A DNA stretch of 57,077 nt, taken from the NCBI GenBank assembly GCA_017302035.1, contig JAFLEA010000014.1, positions 1 through 57,077 of the forward strand, given 5' to 3'. Position numbers and translations under genes: made by a program. Each line of letters starts with the position of its first letter. Position 1 is the stretch's first letter. Below the pieces are notes generated by a model. The model made no database searches and was not told the DNA's origin. It saw only the letters and a program-made list of their open reading frames with translations. This document shows positions 48,107 through 56,955 of this stretch, piece by piece. This DNA is from Lysobacterales bacterium. GTDB taxonomy: Bacteria > Pseudomonadota > Gammaproteobacteria > Xanthomonadales > Xanthomonadaceae.

Positions 48107-48981
48107 GCGGCGGCAAGGACAGCCTCTATCTGCTCCACCGCCTCAAGGTCGATTACGGCCTGCGCGTGCTGGCTTTCACCTGCGACATCGACCTGCCTCC
48201 GGTAGCCTGGAACAACATCCGGCTCGCCCTGCGCCGGCTGGACATCGATCACGTCGTCTGGCGTCCGGCCTTCGGCTTCCTCACCCGGCTGTTCCGCTAC
48301 CTGCTGTGCAACCAGGAAGCGCGCGGCGCGGTGTACACAGTGTCTTACGTCTATGCCCCGCTGTTCGAGGGCGCAGCCATCCGGCTGGCAATGGAAAAGA
48401 ACGTGCCTCTCGTGCTCGCCGGCTATTCGCCGGGCCAGCCGGAGCCCGAGCGCATGCTCTACGAATTCTCCCCCGCGCTCATCAGCAGCGAGGACTGGAC
48501 CCCGCCCCATCTCGCCGAATGCGGCGGCTTCTCGGCGGCCGACCTGAGCCATTTCTACAATCCGCTCACGCTGCCCGGCGGAACGCGCTTTCCCCGCTAT
48601 CTCGCGCCCTATCACGCCTGGGATTACGATCAGGCCGAAGTCATCCGCCGCGTCACCGAGCTCGGACTGGTGCAGCGCAGCCACCATGCCAACCCCATCG
48701 TCAGCAACTATCCAATCAACTGGCTGATGATGTATTCGGACCTCCGCCACTTCGGCTACAACCCCTACACGCCCGAGTTCTCCGCGCTGATCCGCGAAGG
48801 CAAGGCCAGCCTGGGTTACTGGAAGCTGATGACGCCAGTGGTGAACTTCATGATCCGCAACAAGCTCGGCATGGGTCGAGAGGTGAAGCGCAGTATGGCG
48901 TGGCTGGGACTGGAAGAAGGCGATCTGCGCATCACCCTGCCCAAGGGCGCCTACGACCCACCGATGTTGCGACGGAACTGA
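47881..48981 (+). CDS. PP-loop ATPase / amidotransferase-like protein, 5'-truncated
   Basis: This frame has no start codon of its own: it emerges directly from the cphA break. The ~365 visible residues start with a zinc ribbon CxxC (in 'KKCTRCLLPET') and a second CxxC ('GICSPC'), then the PP-loop 'IVPLSGGKDSLYLLHRL' of the adenine-nucleotide alpha-hydrolase fold. The layout resembles N-acetyl sugar amidotransferases (WbpG/PseA-like) and thiolation enzymes, which adenylate a substrate and transfer ammonia or sulfur. The stop is one base before the next ATG, so it leads an operon with the acyl ligase and reductase. The true substrate is unknown. Confidence 0.82.
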   Translation, partial: PCKAPNPRKKCTRCLLPETVPGADIDASGICSPCRQYATSPPGHSASAPHRDDLERTLRAARNTAGTAYDCIVPLSGGKDSLYLLHRLKVDYGLRVLAFTCDIDLPPVAWNNIRLALRRLDIDHVVWRPAFGFLTRLFRYLLCNQEARGAVYTVSYVYAPLFEGAAIRLAMEKNVPLVLAGYSPGQPEPERMLYEFSPALISSEDWTPPHLAECGGFSAADLSHFYNPLTLPGGTRFPRYLAPYHAWDYDQAEVIRRVTELGLVQRSHHANPIVSNYPINWLMMYSDLRHFGYNPYTPEFSALIREGKASLGYWKLMTPVVNFMIRNKLGMGREVKRSMAWLGLEEGDLRITLPKGAYDPPMLRRN

Positions 48982-48982
48982 C

Positions 48983-50767
48983 ATGGACGCCCCACCGCCC
49001 ACCGTCCCCGCTCGATTGCGCCATCGTGCGCTGCTGAGCCCCACGGCGGCCGCTTTCATGCATCGGGAAACGGACGGCGAAGGATGGCGGGCGGTGAGCT
49101 GGCGCGAGGCCGTCGACACCGTGGACACCCTCGCCGCGAACTTCACCGGGCTTGGCGTCCGCCCCGGCGACCGCATCGCCATCATGTTGCCGACGTGCCC
49201 GCAATGGGAATACTGCCATCAGGCTGCCCTCGCCGCCGGGGGCGTGGTGGTCGGGCTCGACAGCCACGACTCGGAACAGAACCTGCGACACGTTCTTCTG
49301 CTCACCGAACCGCGGGCGCTGATCGTGCAGACGCTGGCCGATGTCGAACGCCTGAGCGCGTTCTGGCCGCAGGCCGAGCTTTTCATCATCGTCGAACGCG
49401 CCGACGTGCGCCCCCGCGCGGTGCATTGGCTTGCTGACCTGCTGGGAACGACACCGCAGCCCCCGGCACGGTCTTCCCGCCTGCCGCAGCCCGACGACCT
49501 CGCGACGATCATTTTCACGTCGGGCAGTACGGGCCAGCCAAAAGGCATCGCCTACACGCACCAGCAGCTGCTGCTCGCGACCGACGCCCTGATCGAACGC
49601 TTTCCCTCGGTGCGTGAGGGTGATCGCATGGTGTGCTGGCTGCCGATCTCGAACCTGTTCCAGCGCATCCTGAACCTGTTCGCGATGAGTTGCGGTGCGA
49701 CGAGCTATTTTGTCACCAGGCCGGAGGAAGTCCTGCGCCTTACGCCGGACATTCGCCCGACCCTGTTCGTGGGCGTGCCGCGCTTCTTCGACAAGCTGCA
49801 CGGCGGCATCGTCGCCGAGCTGGAGCGACAGCCCGTGCTGCCGCGTGCGATGGCCCACGCCGCGTGGGCCATCGGCTGCCGGCGTGCGGCTGCCCTGCGC
49901 GACGGCCTTGCGCCGCCCCCCTGGGTGCGGCTGCTTCATCCGCTGGCTGACAAGGTGTTGCGCCGCATCCGGGCACTGCTTGGGCCCGACCTCCAGTTCA
50001 TGGTGAGCGGCTCGGCGCCCTTGCCTGCCTCACTGCTGGCGCGATTTCACGGACTGGGCTGGCTGGTGCTGGAGGCCTATGGCATCAGCGAGAACGTCAT
50101 GCCCGTCGCCATCAACCAGCTCCACGATTACCGTTTCGGCAGTGTGGGCCGCCCCCTGCCCGGCAACGAACTCCGTTTTGCCGCCGATCGCGAGCTACTG
50201 CTGCGCGGGCCTGGCGTCTTTCGCGGCTACTATCGCGACAGCGCGCCCAGCGACAACCTCGATGCCGAAGGCTTCCTGCACACCGGCGATTACGCACGCC
50301 TCGACGAGGACGGCTACCTCTGGCTGGAAGGGCGCAAGAGCGAAGTGTTCAAGACGTCGACCGGCCGCCGCATTGCGCCGGTGCCGATCGAAGCCGCACT
50401 CAAGACGCTCGCCTACGTCGACCACGCCGTCGTCGTGGGCCGGGACCAGCCGTTTCCAGTCGCTGTGCTTACCCTCGACGCGAGACATCCTCGCCTCGCA
50501 GCGATGGCTGGTGCAGCCCTGCAGCACTCGATCGCCTCCGACGCCCTCGCCGCGTGCGCAGCGTTACCGGACCACCAGCGCCCCGGCGCACTGATCGTTT
50601 CCCCGCACCCGCTCACCGTCGCCAACGGCGAGCTGACCCCCAACCTCAAGCTCAGGCGCCGGCAAATCGAAACCCGATTCTCCGATTCGATCGACGAGGC
50701 GTATCGCCGAGCCGCCCAGCAGCCCCGCGCCGCACTCACCATGCTGCCCGTCATCGAGGTGCCATGA
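48983..50767 (+). CDS. Long-chain acyl-AMP/CoA ligase (AMP-binding)
   Basis: The 594-residue ANL-family enzyme activates a carboxylic acid with ATP. Motifs: P-loop 'IIFTSGSTGQPKG' (176-188), 'FMVSGSAPLPASLLARFHGLGWLVLEAYGISEN' (A4/A5), 'FLHTGDYARLDEDGYLWLEGRKSEVFKTSTGRRIAPVPIEAAL' (A7-A8). The long spacing and 'LPISNLFQRILNLFAMSCGATSYFV' segment match long-chain FadD15-type ligases; the C-terminal domain is shorter and more divergent around the A10 lysine region ('LTPNLKLRRRQIE'). It overlaps the reductase ATG (ATGA), so acid activation and reduction are probably consecutive. Confidence 0.9.
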   Translation: MDAPPPTVPARLRHRALLSPTAAAFMHRETDGEGWRAVSWREAVDTVDTLAANFTGLGVRPGDRIAIMLPTCPQWEYCHQAALAAGGVVVGLDSHDSEQNLRHVLLLTEPRALIVQTLADVERLSAFWPQAELFIIVERADVRPRAVHWLADLLGTTPQPPARSSRLPQPDDLATIIFTSGSTGQPKGIAYTHQQLLLATDALIERFPSVREGDRMVCWLPISNLFQRILNLFAMSCGATSYFVTRPEEVLRLTPDIRPTLFVGVPRFFDKLHGGIVAELERQPVLPRAMAHAAWAIGCRRAAALRDGLAPPPWVRLLHPLADKVLRRIRALLGPDLQFMVSGSAPLPASLLARFHGLGWLVLEAYGISENVMPVAINQLHDYRFGSVGRPLPGNELRFAADRELLLRGPGVFRGYYRDSAPSDNLDAEGFLHTGDYARLDEDGYLWLEGRKSEVFKTSTGRRIAPVPIEAALKTLAYVDHAVVVGRDQPFPVAVLTLDARHPRLAAMAGAALQHSIASDALAACAALPDHQRPGALIVSPHPLTVANGELTPNLKLRRRQIETRFSDSIDEAYRRAAQQPRAALTMLPVIEVP

Positions 50768-51903
50768 ACCGCTATTTTCTCACGGGCGCCTCGGGTGCCG
50801 TCGGCAGCGCGATCGTCCCGATGCTGCTCGGAGACCGCAACACCCGGGTACGTCTCCTTCTGCGGGCTCAATCGGATGAGCACCTTGCACAGCGCTTCGA
50901 CGAGATCTGCCGATACTGGCACCTCTCGCCCGATGCCGAAGCCCGCGGCAGGCTGCAACCGATGCGCGGCGACGCCTCACAGCCCGAGTTCGGCCTCTCC
51001 GCCGCGGACTATGCAGCCCTGGCGACCGACACCACCCACATCATTCACTGCGCCGCCAGCGTGCGCATGAACGATACCCTCGATTACGCCCGCCGCTCGG
51101 CGGTCGGCTCCGCTCAGGCCATCCTCGCGCTTGCCCGCAGCCTGGCCGCCAAGGGCACATTGCAGAAAGTGGAGTTCGTCAGCACGGTCGGCATCGCCGG
51201 CAAGCGCCAGGGCCTCCTGCCGGAGCGCTGGATCGACGAACCGCGCGCCTTCCACAACACCTACGAGCAATCGAAAGCCGAGGCCGAGGAACTCGTTCGC
51301 GCCGCCATTGAACTGGAAGGGCTGCCGATCACGGTGCACCGACCGAGCATGGTCGTTGGTGACTCCCGCGACGGGCGCATCATCCACTTCCAGATCTTCT
51401 ACTACATCTGCGAGATCCTCTCCGGACGCCGAACCTTCGGCTTGTACCCCGATTTCGGCGATGTGAAGCTGGACGTCATCCCGGTGGACTGGGTGGCGCA
51501 CGAAATCGTCAGCAGCAGCCGCGATCCGCACGCCACAGGCCGCATCTTCCACCTGTGCTCCGGTCCCGAGCGCGCTCCGCGTCTGGTCGACCTCAAGCAG
51601 GTCCTGCGGAAAAGCTTCCGCTCCCATGGACTACCGGTCCCGATGGGCATCACCATTCCGCGGAGATGGTTCGGGGCCCTGCCCCGCACCATCGGCTGGC
51701 TGCTCCCCTTGCGCAGGCGTCGTGCCCTCGGCACCCTGCCGATCTACATGGACTACCTCGCCGACCAGCAGGATTTCGGCAACGCGGACTATCTCGCGCG
51801 GCTGGCGCAGCGCGGCGCCACGCTGCCTGACCCGGCGAGCTACCTGCCCGTCGTCCTCGATCGCTACCTCCGGCGGCCCCCTCTGGACAGCGCTTCCGCC
51901 TAG
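50764..51903 (+). CDS. Thioester-reductase-like SDR
   Basis: A 379-residue extended short-chain dehydrogenase of the thioester reductase / fatty acyl-CoA reductase type. It has TGASGAVGS (7-15) for NAD(P), the 'HIIHCAASVRMNDTLDYARRSAVGSAQ' stretch typical of NAD_binding_4 domains, the catalytic Ser140/Thr141 ('FVSTVGIAGKRQG') and Tyr167-x3-Lys171 ('NTYEQSKAEAEEL'), and 'ITVHRPSMVVGDSRDG'. Such enzymes reduce acyl thioesters or adenylates to aldehydes or alcohols. It is translationally coupled to the acyl ligase and overlaps the end of the convergent MMPL gene by 4 bp. Confidence 0.88.
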   Translation: MNRYFLTGASGAVGSAIVPMLLGDRNTRVRLLLRAQSDEHLAQRFDEICRYWHLSPDAEARGRLQPMRGDASQPEFGLSAADYAALATDTTHIIHCAASVRMNDTLDYARRSAVGSAQAILALARSLAAKGTLQKVEFVSTVGIAGKRQGLLPERWIDEPRAFHNTYEQSKAEAEELVRAAIELEGLPITVHRPSMVVGDSRDGRIIHFQIFYYICEILSGRRTFGLYPDFGDVKLDVIPVDWVAHEIVSSSRDPHATGRIFHLCSGPERAPRLVDLKQVLRKSFRSHGLPVPMGITIPRRWFGALPRTIGWLLPLRRRRALGTLPIYMDYLADQQDFGNADYLARLAQRGATLPDPASYLPVVLDRYLRRPPLDSASA

Positions 51904-54218
51904 TGCTTCGCGGGGTTCTCCCGTCGTCCCCACGGCAGGCGCACGCGACTCCACAGGACCAGCAGCGCGGGCAACAACAGCAGTTCCATGAGTTGGCCCG
52001 ACAGCAGGCCGATGGCGGTGAGCATGCCGAAGTTGGACGTGGGCACGAAGGCCGAGGTAGACAGGACCACGAACTGGGACACCAGCAACAAGGACACCGC
52101 AACGACGGCGCGCCCGGACGCCTCAAAGCTGCGCGCGACCGCAAACACGGCGCTGTGACCCTGGGCGCGGCGATGCAGGTAGCTATGGAAGAGGTGGATG
52201 GTGTCGTCGACGGTGATGCCCAGCACCACGCCAGCAATGAGCACTGTCGCCATGTCGAGGTAGATGCCGGCGGCTCCCATCAGGGCGAACACGAAATACA
52301 GCGGCGCCAGGTTGGGCAGCATGCCGATCACCGCAGCCGGGAATGAGCGCCACAGCAGCACCAGCAGAATGAAGATCTGGCCAAATGCGCCGATGAAGCT
52401 GTGCAACTGGCCAACGACCAGCAGATCTTCCTGATCGGCGAACAGGCGCCCGTAACCACCGATCTGCCATTTGAGGTCCGGGGCATCGACCGTTGCGATG
52501 AGCGCCTCGATCTGCTCGATCACGCCCTGGATCGCGTTCGCGCCATGTACGTTGACGTTCAGCATGATGCGCATGCGCTGATATTCGCCGTTCACAAGCT
52601 CCTGCACGTCGCGTCCGTCATAGATCAGAAGCAGCTGGCTGAGCAGCTTGTCGTCGTCGGGCAGGCGGCGGAACTGCGGATCTTCCTCGTTGAAGGCCCA
52701 GTTCATTTCCTCGACGATGTCCATCATCGACAAGCTCCGGTCGACGGCCGGCAGGGCCTCGACGCGCTCCTGCAGCGCCTTGATCGCCTGCAGGCGCTTC
52801 GCGTTCTTGAATGCGTCGCGGCCTGGACCGTCGACGACGATCTCGAGCGCCGTCACACCGACGAGTTCGGACTCGACCTTCGCTGTCGCCAGGGTCAGCG
52901 GGTGACGCTCGCCGAAGAACTTCAACAAGTCCGACTCGGCCTCGACGCTCAGCACCATCGGCAGCGCCGCGATCACCGCAACCAGGGCACCACCTGCCAC
53001 CCATCCTGCCTGGCGCATGCCAATGCGCGCCAGCGCGAAAGAAAACCGTCGCGTCCACGCGAAACCGGAACCGCTCTTGGGCCAGCGCCGGTTGTCGAAC
53101 TTCATCAACAGGGCCGGGACGAGATAGAACACCACGAAGTAGATTGTGACCACCCCAACCGCGGCAATCACGCCGAAGACCTGGATCGGCGGAATCTGCA
53201 CCAGCACCAGGCTCAACATGCCGGCCGCGGTCGTGAGCACATTGAACATGGACGGTGCATGCACGCTCTGCAAGGCGAAGACGATGCGCTTGGGCCGGCG
53301 GAATCCCAAGTCCTGCATGCGCTTTGCAGCCGCGTAGAGGTGCAGCAGGTTCGAAACGGTGTAGGCCGACAGCAAGGTGGGCGTCATCGCCGTGACCAGC
53401 GTGTAGGGCTGGCCAACGGCCGCGAGCAGCCCCACGCAGACCACCACAACGGTGCTCATCGCCACGGCGCCGATCACGACCGGCACGACCCGGCCCACCA
53501 CCCAGTAAAGCAGCGCGAGCCCAAGCCCCATCACGAGGGGGGTGAACAGCAGCGTGTCGTGCAGCATCGAGCGCAGCTCCGCCGCGTCGAGCGCGACGGT
53601 TCCTGCCACCGCCACGAGCTTGTCCTGCAGCTTCTCGTCGGCCGCCGCAGCAAGGAACTCACGCTCGATCGACTGTCGCTGCCGGCTCTCATCGAGCTTG
53701 CGGGTACGCACCACCACGGCCAGCGACTTGCCATCCTTCGAGGCGAGCCAGCCCGGCACGAAGCGATCGGCAAGCACCCGGGCCCGGCGCGCCTCCTCGG
53801 TCTGCACCTGCAGCTTGTCAGGATCGATCAGGGCCTCGACGACGAAGCCATCCTCCGTGCCGGCGATGTGCTCGACACTCGTGACGGAAAACACCCGGTC
53901 GACGTCGGGATGCCGCCCCATGCGCTCGACAAGCCGATGGATGGCTGCGAGCGTGGGCGCGGCGTAGATGTGCTCGTCGGTAAACAGCCCGATCAGGAAT
54001 TCGTCGCTCGGAAACTCCCTGCGCAGTTCCCGCTCGAGCACCGTCGCCGGGGCGTCCGACGGAAAGTAGAGTCCGGGGGCATTGTTGATGTCGAGCCGCA
54101 ACAGCATGGCGCCGAAGATCACATGCGCAACAACGATGATCACCAGCGCCGGCCGCCAGCGAATCAGGTGCGGCTGCATGACCGCCAGCTTGAGCGACTG
54201 GAACAAGGAATTGCGCAT
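51900..54218 (-). CDS. MMPL/RND-family transporter
   Basis: A 772-residue polytopic protein of the MMPL (HpnN-like) RND group: one helix (about 25-42), a periplasmic loop (to about 230), a five-helix bundle (about 230-370), a seventh helix (about 408-428), a second periplasmic loop (to about 600), and five final helices containing 'GVVLGITVDDTIHLFHSYLHRR' with the Asp pair of the proton relay. MMPL proteins move lipids, hopanoids or lipid-linked metabolites to the outer envelope. It is downstream of the DUF1302 and LolA-like genes on the same strand, likely one transport unit. Confidence 0.92.
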   Translation of the reverse strand: MRNSLFQSLKLAVMQPHLIRWRPALVIIVVAHVIFGAMLLRLDINNAPGLYFPSDAPATVLERELRREFPSDEFLIGLFTDEHIYAAPTLAAIHRLVERMGRHPDVDRVFSVTSVEHIAGTEDGFVVEALIDPDKLQVQTEEARRARVLADRFVPGWLASKDGKSLAVVVRTRKLDESRQRQSIEREFLAAAADEKLQDKLVAVAGTVALDAAELRSMLHDTLLFTPLVMGLGLALLYWVVGRVVPVVIGAVAMSTVVVVCVGLLAAVGQPYTLVTAMTPTLLSAYTVSNLLHLYAAAKRMQDLGFRRPKRIVFALQSVHAPSMFNVLTTAAGMLSLVLVQIPPIQVFGVIAAVGVVTIYFVVFYLVPALLMKFDNRRWPKSGSGFAWTRRFSFALARIGMRQAGWVAGGALVAVIAALPMVLSVEAESDLLKFFGERHPLTLATAKVESELVGVTALEIVVDGPGRDAFKNAKRLQAIKALQERVEALPAVDRSLSMMDIVEEMNWAFNEEDPQFRRLPDDDKLLSQLLLIYDGRDVQELVNGEYQRMRIMLNVNVHGANAIQGVIEQIEALIATVDAPDLKWQIGGYGRLFADQEDLLVVGQLHSFIGAFGQIFILLVLLWRSFPAAVIGMLPNLAPLYFVFALMGAAGIYLDMATVLIAGVVLGITVDDTIHLFHSYLHRRAQGHSAVFAVARSFEASGRAVVAVSLLLVSQFVVLSTSAFVPTSNFGMLTAIGLLSGQLMELLLLPALLVLWSRVRLPWGRRENPAKH

Positions 54219-54246
54219 AGAGAGCCCGCTAAGCCGCCTGGCTACG

Positions 54247-55524
54247 TCAGAATTTCGCCTGCCAGCCCACCATCACCAGATCATTGCGGTCGTAGAAACC
54301 GCCCAGCGTCTTTTGCGCGCCATCGAACAGATGCGCGGCGATGTAGATCTCGTGCTGGTCGATGCCCGTGTAGGAGAGCTTGGGATTCAGGTACAGATCG
54401 CGCTCGTCGAGCCCGACGACGAAGCGCAGGTCCGCGCGCCAGCGCCCGTGCGCGAACGGGTGCTCGATCTCGCCGTTGAAGGTATAGATCTCCTTGCGCT
54501 CCAGCACACGCTGCTCGACGAAGGTCCTGTGACCGCCGAGTTGCAGGGTCACCCGCGTCTCCGCATCGCCGGGGAAGAATTCGGCGCCGACCACCATATC
54601 GAAACCGGGCTTGGTCAGATACTGGAAGCCGCGCGTCGTCACCGGCACGTCACTGCTCCACGCCGCCTCCATGCGCCAGGTCGCCCCCAGGCGCTCGGCC
54701 TCGAGCTCCGCGCCCACGACCGTACTGTAGGGATGCACCGCCTGCAGCACGCCAGGTGTGACGCGGTAGTAGGGTTGCGACTGACGCACGCGCTGGATGC
54801 TGAAGCCGTAATCCAGTTCGTCGCCACCACGCGTCAGGCGAACGCCGCCGCCGCCGGTGTCATGGTTCGCGTCCTTCACGCGAAACCCCTTCATCAAGGG
54901 CAGGTCACCGATCCCGAGCAGCCGGCCTGCGCGCGTATCCACCGGATTCCAGACGCTGCGCCGGTCGGGCATCACCGCGTCGTCGAACGTCGGCAGCCAC
55001 ACCGCGTCGATCTTGAAATCGTCGGCGAAGCGCTCCAGACGCACGGCCGGCACGGCGCGCCGGCGTTCGGGGAGCTTGTCGAGTATCACCCGGGTGAGGT
55101 CGGCGCGGCTCATGCGGTCGATCGGCGAAATCTCGTCCACCCGGCCCCACAGCACGTTCTGCGCACCGACCGTCAGTCGGGTGGCGTCGTCACGCCAGCG
55201 CAGATAGTTCTCGCCGTAATCGACCCGCGTCCGCGTGAAGTCGCGGTCGCCAAACTGCGCGTTGGCATCGAAGCGCGCACCGAGCGCATATTCGAACGCC
55301 CCGCTGCTGCCCTTCGCGCTCACCGCGCCGTGAAGCAGCCCGGTGCCCGACGCGTCGGGATGGTCGAAGATGCGCCCCGCTTCCATCCAGAGCTTGTCCA
55401 CCCCCGCCGCGAACGCATCCCCGCCGTCGTCGGCCGCAAGGCCGCTCATCGGCAAACCCGCCACCAATGCCACCACCAGCGCCGTTGCCAGCGGGCCGCG
55501 CGCCTGCCTGCCAAATTCCACCAT
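54247..55524 (-). CDS. DUF1302-type outer-membrane protein
   Basis: The 425-residue protein has a signal peptide (about 1-30, cleavage near GLAADD), amphipathic beta strands throughout, and a C-terminal phenylalanine ('MVGWQAKF') typical of outer-membrane barrels. The 'RVDYGENYLRWRDDATRLTVGAQNVLWGRVDEISPIDRMSRADLTR' stretch is the DUF1302 signature. DUF1302 genes often travel with LolA-like and MMPL genes, as here. It probably forms the outer-membrane part of an export path; substrate unknown. Confidence 0.87.
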   Translation of the reverse strand: MVEFGRQARGPLATALVVALVAGLPMSGLAADDGGDAFAAGVDKLWMEAGRIFDHPDASGTGLLHGAVSAKGSSGAFEYALGARFDANAQFGDRDFTRTRVDYGENYLRWRDDATRLTVGAQNVLWGRVDEISPIDRMSRADLTRVILDKLPERRRAVPAVRLERFADDFKIDAVWLPTFDDAVMPDRRSVWNPVDTRAGRLLGIGDLPLMKGFRVKDANHDTGGGGVRLTRGGDELDYGFSIQRVRQSQPYYRVTPGVLQAVHPYSTVVGAELEAERLGATWRMEAAWSSDVPVTTRGFQYLTKPGFDMVVGAEFFPGDAETRVTLQLGGHRTFVEQRVLERKEIYTFNGEIEHPFAHGRWRADLRFVVGLDERDLYLNPKLSYTGIDQHEIYIAAHLFDGAQKTLGGFYDRNDLVMVGWQAKF

Positions 55525-55570
55525 CAGCTACCCCCTCGATGTCACCGTCCGCCCCCGCGCACAACCTGGC

Positions 55571-56407
55571 TCAGGGCCGGAACTCCTTTTCCGTTCGCTC
55601 TTCCTCGAGCGCCTTGGAGCCGAACAGGCGTGCCGGCAGGCCTCGATCGTAGACCATGCGATTGACCGTCAACCGGGTCTGGTGCCCGCTGCCGAGATCG
55701 GTCAGGGTGCTGTCCATCACCGTCCAGTAACCCTTGACCTGTTCATGCTTGTCGACGATCAGGCGCTTGGTCGGCTTGTCCATGTCCTTCTCGAAGAAAT
55801 CGACCCGCATCGGCAGCAGGCTTGCCGGATCGATCCAGCTGACGCGCCGCAGATACACCGAATTGCTCGCCTCGACCGGAACGCTCTCGAGCACCTCGCA
55901 CTCGATCTTGCCGACCCGCTCGCGCCCGATGATGCGATGCGCGTCCATGGCCGGCTTGCGATCGCGCAGATCCTCATAGTAGTAATCCGAATTCACGAAG
56001 CGGCCGCCCTTGCGGTTGGCATCCACCCTGCGCACCCGCTGCATCGCCGGAAGGTAGATCCATTGGTTCGAGGTGCCGTCGGCGGCATCGAGCGTCAGCA
56101 GGCCGGTGCCCTCGATGTCGGCCGGCTCGGTGAAGCGGATCAGCGTCGACACTTCGCCCGACGCCCCGCTCAGCCGGTACAGGAACAGGCTGCGCGACCG
56201 CGGCGCGCGCCCCTCTTCGGTCAGCGTCATGGTGACGGCGGACGAGGCGTCGTTGCCGTCGGCGCGGTCATACACCCGTTGGGCGAGCTTCGCGCCCGCA
56301 TCGTCGGCCATCGCCTGCGCGCACATCAACAGCCCGGCAAGCAGGCCCACGAGACCGCCCCGCATATGCCACGCCCGCCCGCAGGGACGCGCTGGTGTCG
56401 TCGTCAT
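55571..56407 (-). CDS. LolA-like outer-membrane lipoprotein-sorting protein
   Basis: A 278-residue periplasmic protein with a signal peptide (hydrophobic core 'GGLVGLLAGLLMCAQAMA') and a LolA-like half-barrel: 'VYDRADGNDASSAVTMTLTEEG', 'RSRSLFLYRLSG', 'TLIRFTEPADIEGTGLLTLDAADGTSNQWIYLPAMQRVRRV', 'VSWIDPASLLPMRVDFFEKD'. This family resembles lipid carriers that shuttle between membranes and pairs with MMPL/DUF1302 genes. GAGGG lies 8-12 nt before the ATG chosen at 56407; the frame is open upstream. A lipid-shuttle role is inferred from fold and neighbours. Confidence 0.85.
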   Translation of the reverse strand: MTTTPARPCGRAWHMRGGLVGLLAGLLMCAQAMADDAGAKLAQRVYDRADGNDASSAVTMTLTEEGRAPRSRSLFLYRLSGASGEVSTLIRFTEPADIEGTGLLTLDAADGTSNQWIYLPAMQRVRRVDANRKGGRFVNSDYYYEDLRDRKPAMDAHRIIGRERVGKIECEVLESVPVEASNSVYLRRVSWIDPASLLPMRVDFFEKDMDKPTKRLIVDKHEQVKGYWTVMDSTLTDLGSGHQTRLTVNRMVYDRGLPARLFGSKALEEERTEKEFRP

Positions 56408-56498
56408 CGTCAGATCCCTCGAAAGTGCGCCGCGCAAGGCTCGCGCGCCGTACGATTCTAACCTACGCACCGCGCCGCGGACGCCCGTGCCACGAGGC

Positions 56499-56955
56499 TC
56501 AGGACGCGGGACCGAGCCTTTCCAGGCGCTTCTTGGCAACGTAGCTCTTGATGCGCTGCAAGGGGTGGCGGTTGCCCATCCAAAGACGCTTGTGCACGAA
56601 GCGGCTCAGCCGCGCATCGAGGTAGGTGTACCACGGTACACAGCGCAGCTCCTCGGGGTGCAGCAGCGCGATCAGCGCCTGCGTGACGATGAAGCCGGTG
56701 CACAGCTTGCAGCCGGCGATCGAGCTCGGCCCCTTGCGCGCCTTCAGGTTGATGAACTTCGGGTCGAGATACTTCAGGTGATACATCTCGGGCGCGAAGC
56801 CGAGCATGAACTGCACGATCTTCTCGTCCTCGCTCATCTCGGGCCTGATCGCAAAGTAGTCGGCATACGGCATGCCCTGCGGCCCGAAGGCCAGCACCCC
56901 CGCCCCGAGCCCCAGCGGCACGGCCGCGATCGTCGCCAGCCCGCGCGCACTCGCC
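56499..56955 (-). CDS. ThiF/E1-like adenylyltransferase, C-terminal fragment
   Basis: About 150 residues match the C-terminal part of ThiF-family (E1-like) enzymes: 'LGLGAGVLAFGPQGMPYADYFAIRPEMSEDEKIVQF', 'GPSSIAGCKLCTGFIVTQALIAL' with one CxxC of the zinc site, and 'NRHPLQRIKSYVAKKRLERL'. The nucleotide-binding N-terminal half is missing. The frame remains open to the window edge, but the residues beyond about 56950 are an antisense reading of an FHA domain, so the gene is cut there. It would be the first gene of the LolA-DUF1302-MMPL strand. Confidence 0.75.
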
